Assembly (NCBI GenBank): GCA_011524755.1
Contig: WTJR01000061.1
Span: forward strand, 18,979-32,143
Direction: 5' to 3'
Source of the DNA: Halieaceae bacterium
GTDB taxonomy: Bacteria > Pseudomonadota > Gammaproteobacteria > Pseudomonadales > Halieaceae
DNA: 13,165 nt
The notes below the pieces were generated by a model, which saw only the letters and a program-made list of their open reading frames with translations, did not search any database and was not told where the DNA came from. Numbering within the stretch: the first letter of the stretch is position 1; the number at the start of each line of letters is the position of its first letter. Shown piece by piece: positions 1-6,707 of the stretch. Made by a program: the position numbers and the translations under genes.

Positions 1-1425
1 CCCTTTGCCCTGCCCGTCGATAACATGAGCAACCAAACGTCACGACAGCAGTTACGCGCCATCCAATCTCACCTTGCCAGCGGCGGCGCTCTAATTATGT
101 TCCCCGCCGGCGAGGTCTCCCGATGGCGTCTTTCGGGCATTCGAGATGGGCAATGGAACAGCAGCTTTGTACGTCTCGCCCTCCGCTACCGGGCGCCCAT
201 CGTGCCGGTCTTGGTTGGAGGCAGGAACTCTCGCTTTTTTTATTGCCTAAGTCTGTTCATAAAACCGCTCTCGACGGCGTGGCTCATTCGGGAAATGTTT
301 AAGCACCGCAATGCTCGTATTTCTGCGCATATCGGGAGCCCTATCACATACCCCGCCTTAGCCGAGAAACAAGAACCGGCTCAGGTCATTGCAGACGAGA
401 TAAAAACGCAGGTTTATTCCTTGTCCGAGGCCTGCGACCTGCCCTCGCCACCTCCTCACCCCATTGCAAAACCAGAATCACGCGAAAGCCTCGAAAAAGA
501 TCTGAAGCAATGTCAGTCGCTGGGCACAACACCAGACGGCAAAGGTCTGTTTCTGACCACCCAAACCCAATCGCCTGCGATTGTGCGAGAGATAGCACGT
601 CTGCGCGAAGCCACTTTCCGTCCGGTGGGCGAGGGTTCGGGATATGAACGTGACACAGATCAATTCGACCTTCAGTACGACCACCTGTTCATCTGGAGCT
701 ACGACGACCGGGACATTGTTGGCGCGTATCGGCTGGGGGATGCCGGAAAGCTTATGGAGCAAGCGGGCGTAGCTGGCCTATACACACATACCCTTTTTCA
801 TTTTTCTCCAGCGATGAATTCGTACTTAGAGCACGGGTTGGAATTGGGTCGCAGCTTCGTTCAGCCGAAATATCAAAACCGCTATGCACTTGAGTACCTT
901 TGGCAAGGCATCGGTGCTTTTGTGCAGGAACACCCGCACATTCGATATCTCTTCGGCTCCGCCTCTATATCAGCACGCTACGGACACGAGGCCACAGCCC
1001 GCATTGCCCATTTCTACAAAACCCATGTGAACCAACTGCCTGTGGACGTCTCGCCAAGGACGCCTTTTTGTGTCTCCGAAGCATTAGAAGCGCAGCTGGC
1101 CAATGAAATGCCCGGTGACGACTTTCAAACCGATCTCACGGCACTGCAGTCTGCGCTTGCAGCCCAGAATCTCACGATTCCCCTGCTCTTTAAGCACTAC
1201 TCACAAGCCACGAGTAAAGATGGCGTGTCGTTCTCTGCCTTCAACGTGGATCCAGCCTTTGGCGATTGTGTGGATGCGTTCGTTATGGCTGATCTGACCC
1301 GATTACTCCCCAAGAAAAAACGGCGCTACCTCGGAGAGGCTTGGCAACACCGCCCTGTTAACCAGACGTCGCAAGAGGCGCAGGTATTAGGTTCTGAAGC
1401 TTCCAGTACGGCGACGAACCGCTAA
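1..1425 (+). CDS. OlsF-like fused acyltransferase (PlsC-type + GNAT-type), 5'-truncated
   Basis: The reading frame is open from base 1, and its first eight codons continue the same protein, so the ATG at 25 is probably internal and the gene starts outside the window. Numbering from that Met, residues 1-125 are the second half of a PlsC-like O-acyltransferase: FPAGEVSR (26-33) is the substrate-binding block, followed by APIVPVLVGG. The HX4D catalytic block would lie upstream and is not visible. Residues about 165-340 form a GNAT-type N-acyltransferase of the OlsB/Acetyltransf_5 kind: LREATFRPVGEG, then DHLFIW, IVGAYRLG and ELGRSFVQPKYQ (273-284), with LWQGIG just after. OlsF has the same domain order; there the C-terminal half N-acylates ornithine with acyl-ACP and the N-terminal half adds the second acyl chain. 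Ornithine-lipid synthesis is inferred; another aminolipid or lysophospholipid substrate is possible. The Ser/Thr-rich last 25 residues look disordered. Confidence 0.8.
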   Translation, partial: PFALPVDNMSNQTSRQQLRAIQSHLASGGALIMFPAGEVSRWRLSGIRDGQWNSSFVRLALRYRAPIVPVLVGGRNSRFFYCLSLFIKPLSTAWLIREMFKHRNARISAHIGSPITYPALAEKQEPAQVIADEIKTQVYSLSEACDLPSPPPHPIAKPESRESLEKDLKQCQSLGTTPDGKGLFLTTQTQSPAIVREIARLREATFRPVGEGSGYERDTDQFDLQYDHLFIWSYDDRDIVGAYRLGDAGKLMEQAGVAGLYTHTLFHFSPAMNSYLEHGLELGRSFVQPKYQNRYALEYLWQGIGAFVQEHPHIRYLFGSASISARYGHEATARIAHFYKTHVNQLPVDVSPRTPFCVSEALEAQLANEMPGDDFQTDLTALQSALAAQNLTIPLLFKHYSQATSKDGVSFSAFNVDPAFGDCVDAFVMADLTRLLPKKKRRYLGEAWQHRPVNQTSQEAQVLGSEASSTATNR

Positions 1426-1444
1426 TCCACTATTGCGCCGCGAG

Positions 1445-1470
1445 GCGTTTGCAAGGACCATCGCAGACGC
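1445..1470 (+). other. Inverted repeat behind the acyltransferase gene
   Basis: GCGTTTGC (1445-1452) pairs with GCAGACGC (1463-1470) around a 10-nt loop. This gives an 8-bp stem with one G-U pair if transcribed on the + strand. It starts 20 nt after the stop codon. The stem is followed by TAAAAAAA rather than a T-tract, so it is not a standard intrinsic terminator. It could stabilise the 3' end of the upstream mRNA. Confidence 0.3.
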
Positions 1471-1495
1471 TAAAAAAAGCTCAAACTGATCTTTG

Positions 1496-1525
1496 TCGAC
1501 GTGACCAACGAATTTACCCGATAAT
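1496..1525 (+). promoter_or_regulatory. Candidate sigma70 promoter for the MoxR/Bat operon
   Basis: TCGACG (1496-1501, 4 of 6 to TTGACA) and GATAAT (1520-1525, 5 of 6 to TATAAT) are separated by 18 nt. They lie in the only intergenic space upstream of moxR. Transcription would start near 1532, leaving a leader of about 90 nt. This is a match by eye only; the -10 is good and the -35 mediocre. Confidence 0.35.
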
Positions 1526-1560
1526 CATTGAAATTCGCTGTTGATCGAAACTTAGAACGC

Positions 1561-1610
1561 TTGAGTTTGTCTCAACAAAACCCCATGTCATTGGGTGACA
1601 TCGCTTTAGG
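1561..1610 (+). promoter_or_regulatory. moxR leader with small hairpins and weak ribosome binding site
   Basis: Two perfect inverted repeats precede moxR: TTGAG/CTCAA (1561-1565, 1571-1575, loop 5) and ATGTCA/TGACAT (1585-1590, 1596-1601, loop TTGGG). The second overlaps an alternative stem, CCCA/TGGG (1582-1585, 1592-1595), so the two cannot form together. The only Shine-Dalgarno-like bases before the ATG at 1621 are AGG at 1608-1610, seven nt beyond the second stem. Folding could affect translation of the first gene, but the stems are short and chance is possible. Confidence 0.25.
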
Positions 1611-1620
1611 TAATTGATTC

Positions 1621-2577
1621 ATGAACCACACTGCCATCGCCGGTCTCGAAACCTGGCTGAGTCAGCAAATTATTGGTCAGGCTGATCTCGTTAAAAAACT
1701 TCTCATCGCCATTCTTGCCGATGGTCACCTCTTGGTAGAGGGTGCCCCGGGTCTCGCTAAAACCCGCGCCATTAAAATGATGGCCGAGGGCGTTGAAGGC
1801 GATTTTCACAGAGTACAGTTCACCCCCGATCTGCTGCCCGGCGATATCACCGGTACGGACGTCTTCAGACCGCAGTTAGGCACCTTCGAATTCCAGGCGG
1901 GTCCCATCTTTCACAATCTGATTCTGGCCGATGAAATCAACCGAGCACCTGCGAAAGTTCAGTCGGCGCTGCTGGAAGCCATGGCAGAACGTCAGGTCAG
2001 TGTGGGTGGGACAACCTATCCGCTCCCAGCGTTGTTCCTGGTGATGGCCACGCAAAACCCCATTGAGCAAGAAGGCACCTACCCGCTTCCCGAGGCACAG
2101 CTCGATCGTTTTCTGATGCACGTCAAGGTGGATTACCCTAACTCCGCAGCAGAGCGCGACATTCTCAAATTGGCCCGACGCGAAGCCTCCACCGGCGAGC
2201 AAGTGGATCAACCCGAAGTTTCCGAGGCTGTCATTTTCGCCGCGCGTGAAGAGGTACTGAAGCTGCACATGTCCGATGCAGTTGAGGAGTACATCGTTCA
2301 ACTGATTATGGCGACGCGCCAGCCCGCGGCTTACAGCGAGGAGCTGGCTAGCTGGATTGAGTACGGTGCATCACCGCGAGCAACCATTGGTCTTGATCGC
2401 TGTGCGAGAGCCCATGCATGGCTACTTGGCAAAGATTTTGTCAGCCCTGACGATGTGAAAGCCATGGCATACGATGTGTTACGTCATCGACTGGTGGTCA
2501 GCTATGACGGTGAAATAGCCGGCGTAACGGCTGATGACGTCATCGATAAGTTGCTAGACCTCGTTCCTGTCGCCTAA
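1621..2577 (+). CDS. moxR: MoxR family AAA+ ATPase
   Basis: This is a cytoplasmic AAA+ ATPase of the MoxR subfamily. Such proteins act as chaperone-like remodelling enzymes with VWA-domain partners. The 318-residue length is normal. The Walker A motif is GAPGLAKT (41-48), and Walker B is LILADEI (100-106, acidic pair D104/E105) followed by the family signature NRAPAKVQSALLEAMAERQV. Sensor 1 is ATQNP (143-147), the PEAQLDRF stretch (157-164) supplies the interface arginine region, and sensor 2 is GASPRA (249-254). All ATPase residues appear intact. The gene opens a six-gene operon, preceded by a 195-nt gap and followed after 9 nt by the DUF58 gene. That places it in the Bat-type MoxR context. 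Its clients are unknown. Confidence 0.95.
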   Translation: MNHTAIAGLETWLSQQIIGQADLVKKLLIAILADGHLLVEGAPGLAKTRAIKMMAEGVEGDFHRVQFTPDLLPGDITGTDVFRPQLGTFEFQAGPIFHNLILADEINRAPAKVQSALLEAMAERQVSVGGTTYPLPALFLVMATQNPIEQEGTYPLPEAQLDRFLMHVKVDYPNSAAERDILKLARREASTGEQVDQPEVSEAVIFAAREEVLKLHMSDAVEEYIVQLIMATRQPAAYSEELASWIEYGASPRATIGLDRCARAHAWLLGKDFVSPDDVKAMAYDVLRHRLVVSYDGEIAGVTADDVIDKLLDLVPVA

Positions 2578-2586
2578 AACTGCCGT

Positions 2587-3516
2587 ATGACGGACTTCCT
2601 GCCAAAAGGCCACCAAGTATTGGCTGAGCGGTTAATCGAAGGGCGCCACGTGGCGCGGATGATTAATATCAACGCTCAGTCAAAAGCACTGGCGCTCCTT
2701 GCTGGCCGGCGACGCATTCGTCAGCGGGGCCGAGGCGTCGACTTTGAGGAAGTGCGGCTGTACGCGCCCGGCGACGATATTCGAACCATCGATTGGCGGG
2801 TGACTGCTCGCTCTGGCGACCCTCACACGAAACTGTTTCAGGAAGATCGAGAGCAACCCATCGTATTGATGGTCGATCTCAGATCCCCCATGTGGTTTGG
2901 CTCCAAGAACTGCTTTAAATCGGTTCTCGCGTCGCACGTAGCATCCGTGCTGGCGTGGGCAGGATTAGAGGCCGGCGAGCGCGTGGGTGGCATTGCCATG
3001 ACCGATGCCGGCATTTTCGAAATCAAACCACAGCGCTCAAAGCGATCGGTGCTGCGACTCCTGCGCCTGCTTGAGTCTGCGCCCTCCCCCGACATTGCAA
3101 CCAACGACCACAATCCGGCCGTATCGTGGTCTACCGCTCTGAATCAACTAAAAAGCCTGTCCCGACCTGGCGCCCGACTCATGTTGATCAGTGATTTCAA
3201 CGATTTTTTATCCGAGCCCAATGTTGAAAAGACATTGCGCGATATTGTGGGACACCGCCAAGTCGTATGCTTCAAGGTAACGGACCCGCTCGATGCCACG
3301 CTGCCACCCGCTGGACGCTATGCGATTTCAGATGGGAATCGTCAGATCAAAATGGATACCTCGCAGCAGGCGATCCGTCAGCGATACCAGGTAGATTTTG
3401 AACGCTCACAGCAAGAAGTCATCGAATACCTTCGTCGTTATCAAGTACCGCTGGTCACCGTCGATACCGACGAGAACCCCAACGAACTGCTGCAGCAGGT
3501 TTTCCCGAAACGATGA
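2587..3516 (+). CDS. DUF58 domain protein with degenerate VWA-like fold
   Basis: The 309-residue protein carries the DUF58 core: a RGRG...FEEVRLYAPGDD run, then IRTIDWRVTARSG and KLFQEDRE (about residues 47-89). A VWA-like segment follows. At the metal-site position, where MIDAS proteins have DxSxS, it reads D97-L-R-S-P-M and then WFGS. The first serine is replaced by arginine and the second by proline, so metal binding is probably lost; from memory, gammaproteobacterial DUF58 proteins often show D-x-R here. A second conserved acidic strand is ISDFND (201-206). No signal peptide or membrane segment is visible, so it is probably cytoplasmic, next to MoxR and the membrane anchors. The start lacks a clear ribosome binding site and sits 9 nt after moxR, suggesting coupled translation. 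The 3' end overlaps the next gene by 4 nt (ATGA). Confidence 0.93.
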   Translation: MTDFLPKGHQVLAERLIEGRHVARMININAQSKALALLAGRRRIRQRGRGVDFEEVRLYAPGDDIRTIDWRVTARSGDPHTKLFQEDREQPIVLMVDLRSPMWFGSKNCFKSVLASHVASVLAWAGLEAGERVGGIAMTDAGIFEIKPQRSKRSVLRLLRLLESAPSPDIATNDHNPAVSWSTALNQLKSLSRPGARLMLISDFNDFLSEPNVEKTLRDIVGHRQVVCFKVTDPLDATLPPAGRYAISDGNRQIKMDTSQQAIRQRYQVDFERSQQEVIEYLRRYQVPLVTVDTDENPNELLQQVFPKR

Positions 3517-3968
3517 ACCCTGAAGACCTGATACAGCAACTTGCTCCTCTGCGAACACCGGATCCCATTGGGTTCTGGCCGCTCGCTCCCGTGTGGTGGG
3601 TGATCATCGGGCTGCTTGTCATCGCTCTGGGCTTCCTTTGCTTTCAGTGGTTGAAGCGCTATCAGCGAAATACCTACCGACGGGAGGCCCTGAAGTGGCT
3701 GTCGGAACTGCAAGAAGCGAACTCTGATGTACAAGCCCTCAGTGGCGCGCTCAAGGCCACAGCACTTAACGCCTACGAAGCGACATCGGTCGCAAGCCTA
3801 TCCGACGAATCGTGGCCGAACTTTCTCCGAAGCTCATGCGCAAAGCTGAGCAGTGATGCACTCGATGTCCTATCACGTGCGCATGCACCCAACCCCGGAT
3901 CACTGAGTGCAGTGGATTGGCGCGATGCAATGCTCTGGGTGAAACACCACGAGGTGCCGCGTGCTTGA
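3513..3968 (+). CDS. DUF4381 single-pass membrane protein of the Bat operon
   Basis: This is a small 151-residue protein. A short N-terminal segment contains LRTPDPIGFWPLAPVWW, typical of DUF4381. One transmembrane helix follows (about 28-47, VWWVIIGLLVIALGFLCFQW), then a basic stop-transfer patch (KRYQRNTYRREA) and a soluble helical domain with the conserved SDESWPNFL stretch. The topology suggests a short periplasmic N-terminus and a cytoplasmic C-terminus. The ATG overlaps the DUF58 stop (ATGA), and the end overlaps the next gene by 8 nt. Its position between DUF58 and BatA is the standard one. It probably acts as an adaptor in the membrane complex, but no biochemical function is known to me. 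Confidence 0.88.
   Translation: MNPEDLIQQLAPLRTPDPIGFWPLAPVWWVIIGLLVIALGFLCFQWLKRYQRNTYRREALKWLSELQEANSDVQALSGALKATALNAYEATSVASLSDESWPNFLRSSCAKLSSDALDVLSRAHAPNPGSLSAVDWRDAMLWVKHHEVPRA
3951..3956 (+). promoter_or_regulatory. Ribosome binding site supporting the GTG start of batA
   Basis: GAGGTG lies inside the end of the DUF4381 gene, 4 nt before the GTG at 3961. It supports GTG as the start even though it creates an 8-nt overlap. The next residues (LDFLWPWAF) are the expected BatA N-terminus. Confidence 0.55.
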
Positions 3969-4953
3969 TTTTTTGTGGCCCTGGGCCTTCGCATTGATTG
4001 TATTACCTGTGTTGGCACGCTTTTTACCTCCGGCCTCTGAATCACTAGGCGCCGCGATTCGCGCCCCTTTTAGTGCGCGCTGGCAGCGACTCGAAGGTCA
4101 GGGTCGGCTCGCCTCAAGCGTGAGCTCTGCACGGGTGTTAGGCCTGTTCTTGGCATGGGTGCTCATTGTGGTCGCCATCGCACGCCCACAGTGGGTAGGT
4201 GAACCCATCGAACTACCCAACACAGGCCGGGATTTGATGCTCAGTCTCGATTTATCGGGAAGTATGCAAATACGGGACATGCAGGTGGGCAACCGCACTA
4301 TCTCTCGTGTCGAAGCGGTAAAAGCCATCGCCTCGGACTTTACTGAGCGTCGCATCGGTGACCGAGTTGGACTCATTCTGTTCGGGTCAAAAGCCTACGT
4401 ACAGGCACCGCTCACTTTCGATACCACGACGGTGACACAGTTTATTCGAGAGGCTCAGCTGGGCTTCGCCGGTGAAGACACGGCGATCGGTGATTCTCTG
4501 GGGCTTGCCATCAAGCGGCTCCGAGATCGACCCGCCGCCTCACGGGTTTTGATTCTACTAACCGATGGTCAGGACACGGCGAGTAGCGTTGATCCCATGG
4601 AGGCTGCGGCGCTGGCAGCGCAACAAAACGTCAAGGTGTACACCATCGGCATCAGCCGTAACTTGGGCACCACCAGTGCCCGCGGCGGTGAAGTCGATGA
4701 AGCCCTTCTTCGCGCTATCGCCGAGGCTACGGGCGGCGAGTACTTTCGCGCCCGCGACCCACGTGAGTTGCAGGCGATCTACGGCATCATTGACCAGTTG
4801 GAGCCCGTCGAACAGGACGCCAGCACATTCAGGCCGCGTCGTTCGCTCGGGTATTGGGCCATGTTAGGTGCTTTGGTCATTGGCAGCCTTGTACTGCTGA
4901 CCGGTGGACTCATTCCGGGTTTATCGAGATCTCGTCAGGCGGTGAGCGCATGA
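3961..4953 (+). CDS. batA: BatA-like VWA domain membrane protein
   Basis: This 330-residue inner-membrane protein has the BatA layout. Two N-terminal hydrophobic segments (about 4-23 and 58-76, ending in the typical IARPQW) are followed by a VWA domain (about 88-285) and a C-terminal transmembrane helix (about 298-320). The MIDAS is intact: D97-L-S-G-S101, the threonine of APLTFDT (about 152) and TDG (201-203). The family stretch DTAIGDSLGLAIKRL (from 173) is present. The VWA domain should bind a divalent metal and dock a partner, probably facing the periplasm. It starts with GTG and overlaps both neighbours (8 nt upstream; 4 nt downstream at ATGA). It pairs with the second VWA protein encoded next. 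Confidence 0.93.
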   Translation: MLDFLWPWAFALIVLPVLARFLPPASESLGAAIRAPFSARWQRLEGQGRLASSVSSARVLGLFLAWVLIVVAIARPQWVGEPIELPNTGRDLMLSLDLSGSMQIRDMQVGNRTISRVEAVKAIASDFTERRIGDRVGLILFGSKAYVQAPLTFDTTTVTQFIREAQLGFAGEDTAIGDSLGLAIKRLRDRPAASRVLILLTDGQDTASSVDPMEAAALAAQQNVKVYTIGISRNLGTTSARGGEVDEALLRAIAEATGGEYFRARDPRELQAIYGIIDQLEPVEQDASTFRPRRSLGYWAMLGALVIGSLVLLTGGLIPGLSRSRQAVSA

Positions 4954-6707
4954 TGGATTTGCATTTCATTCGCCCCGAGCTGCTGTGGCTACTGCCCGCG
5001 ATTATCCCACTGTTACTGCTCGCCTGGCGTAAACAGGTCCAAGGCGGTGACTGGGCCAAGGCGATTGATCCCAACCTGTTACCACACCTCATCACGACCG
5101 AAGGTGGCGGTAGTAGTCGATTACGTCAGTTGTGGTGGCTCACCCTACCCCTTCTATTGGTAGGCGCCTCAGGCCCCGCGTTGGAACGGGCTGAACTGCC
5201 CGTATTTGAGAAATCGGATGCGTTGGTCATTGTGCTCGACCTCAGCCGATCGATGTGGGCGACCGATACGCAGCCAAGTCGCATCCGTCGCGCGCGACAG
5301 AAAGTGATGGATGTTTTGGATGCACGCACAGAGGGCGTCACCGGCATGGTGGTGTTTGCCGGCGATGCGCATGTGGTAACGCCGCTGACCGATGACACCC
5401 GCACGATTGAAAACCTACTGAGCGCCCTTGCACCCGACATCATGCCGTTACAGGGTTCTAATGCGACTGAAGCCATAGAACTTGCAGCCGGATTACTAGA
5501 AACCTCAGGTCTGACTAACGGTAGCGTACTCTTGATTACCGACGGTTTACCCAAGTTTGAAACGTCTCGCGTTGAGGGTTTGCTGGGCTCCGTGGGCGCT
5601 GACTTGGGCATTCTGGTCATGGGAACCGACACCGGTGCTCCGATCCCGCTGCCTGATGGCGGTTTTTTGCGCGATGACAATGACCAAATCGTTATTCCAG
5701 CCGTGGACCGACAAGAAATTCAACGAATTGCCTCAGCGCTTGGTGCCCAGCGGACCGATGTATCTGTTGATAACAGCGATATTCAGTCTCTGCTGTCTGG
5801 GGCGCAATCGAGCATTACCAGTGATGATTCACTGGAACGCAAAACCGACACCTGGATTGATCTTGGCTATTGGCTCGCCATCGCAGCAGCACTGCTCATG
5901 CTGCCCTTGTTTCGGCGTGGGGCACTCAGCGCCCTACTGGTTGCGATTCTGATGATTGATGCGGCACCCAGTAACGCCAACACCTTGGAAAACTTCTGGT
6001 CCACAGCCGACCAGAAAGGAGCGAAGGCACTGGCGGAGGGTGATGCGGCGCGTGCAGCAACACTTTTTGAGGCGCCAGACTGGCGAGGCACTGCACACTA
6101 CGAGGCCGGTGACTTCCGCTCCTCATCAGCCGAGTTCGGTAAACTCGATTCGGCCGATGCGCTGTACAACCGGGGTAACGCACTTGCGCTATCCGGCGAC
6201 TTTCAGGGCGCTATCGACAGTTATGACAAATCACTTGAAGCGGAACCTGATCGGCAAGACGCTATCGACAATCGAGAACTAGTGAAATCCTTACTCGAAC
6301 AGCAACAGCAGGAACAACAAGGTAACGATCAGGACAGCAATAGCGATCAATCGGATCAAGAGGGTGAGTCACAGGACTCTGAAAGTGACTCTTCTCAACA
6401 GGAACAGGACAGCAGCGAGTCTCAGGAGGGAAGTTCAGACCCTTCCGACCAACAGCCCAGTGACCAGGAATCCCAGCCAAGCGCCGACGGTGAGATGAGC
6501 GAGGACATGAACCCGTCTGAGCTCGAGCAGGCAACAGAGGAACAGCTGGCGCGGTTCAACGAGGCGCTAGAAGAACAGCAAGCTCTCGAGCAGTGGCTGC
6601 GGCGTGTTCCCGATGATCCCGGCGGCCTACTGCGCCGAAAATTCAGATATCAAACGATTCAACGCCTACGAAACGGAGAAGAACCCGATGAAGACGTTCG
6701 CTGGTAG
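4950..6707 (+). CDS. batB: BatB/BatC-like fusion: VWA domain plus TPR segment
   Basis: I chose the ATG at 4950, which overlaps the batA stop. GGTGA (4941-4945) precedes it, and the protein then begins MMDLHFIRPELLWLL; a second ATG at 4953 is equally possible. The longer frame back to 4854 only adds shadow sequence. The protein has 585 residues. Membrane segments lie at about 10-26 and 61-74, a VWA domain at about 88-285 with intact MIDAS (D97-L-S-R-S101; T-D-D-T; TDG 197-199), and hydrophobic segments at about 307-321 and 324-337. A TPR region follows (about 345-440; ALYNRGNALALSGDFQGAI is the clear repeat), then a Q/S/D/E-rich, probably disordered linker (450-515) and a conserved tail with DDPGGLLRRKFRYQ (555-568). 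In some bacteria BatB and BatC are separate; here they are joined. The C-terminal portion is probably periplasmic. Confidence 0.92.
   Translation: MMDLHFIRPELLWLLPAIIPLLLLAWRKQVQGGDWAKAIDPNLLPHLITTEGGGSSRLRQLWWLTLPLLLVGASGPALERAELPVFEKSDALVIVLDLSRSMWATDTQPSRIRRARQKVMDVLDARTEGVTGMVVFAGDAHVVTPLTDDTRTIENLLSALAPDIMPLQGSNATEAIELAAGLLETSGLTNGSVLLITDGLPKFETSRVEGLLGSVGADLGILVMGTDTGAPIPLPDGGFLRDDNDQIVIPAVDRQEIQRIASALGAQRTDVSVDNSDIQSLLSGAQSSITSDDSLERKTDTWIDLGYWLAIAAALLMLPLFRRGALSALLVAILMIDAAPSNANTLENFWSTADQKGAKALAEGDAARAATLFEAPDWRGTAHYEAGDFRSSSAEFGKLDSADALYNRGNALALSGDFQGAIDSYDKSLEAEPDRQDAIDNRELVKSLLEQQQQEQQGNDQDSNSDQSDQEGESQDSESDSSQQEQDSSESQEGSSDPSDQQPSDQESQPSADGEMSEDMNPSELEQATEEQLARFNEALEEQQALEQWLRRVPDDPGGLLRRKFRYQTIQRLRNGEEPDEDVRW
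6675..6678 (+). promoter_or_regulatory. Ribosome binding site deciding the batD start
   Basis: GGAG sits 9 nt before the ATG at 6688, inside the last codons of batB. It favours 6688 over the in-frame ATGs at 6604 and 6712. With 6688 the protein begins with a complete signal peptide. Confidence 0.5.

Noticed and set aside
1445..1470. Hairpin behind the acyltransferase as a rho-independent terminator
   Set aside because: The stem is sound but is followed by A residues, not T, on the + strand, and no T-run follows on the minus strand.
1528..1556. TTGAAA (1528-1533) with CTTAGA (1551-1556) as a promoter
   Set aside because: The -35 is fair and the spacing is 17, but the -10 matches only 2 of 6. 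TCGACG/GATAAT just upstream is better.
1876..2301. 141-codon minus-strand open frame opposite moxR
   Set aside because: It is antisense to the conserved AAA+ core, with no family resemblance and no independent start signal.
3487..3498. Perfect 12-bp palindrome CTGCTGCAGCAG near the end of the DUF58 gene
   Set aside because: It encodes LLQQ within the reading frame. Such CTG/CAG palindromes arise easily from Leu-Gln codons, and nothing else marks it as a site.
4854..4949. 32-residue N-terminal extension of the BatB-like protein
   Set aside because: It overlaps the batA transmembrane coding region in another frame and resembles no BatB N-terminus. The family-like start is MMDLHF at 4950.
5126..5680. 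184-codon minus-strand open frame opposite batB
   Set aside because: It lies entirely antisense to a strongly supported VWA domain. The Ser/Arg/Thr/Pro-rich translation has no recognisable motif, typical of a shadow frame.
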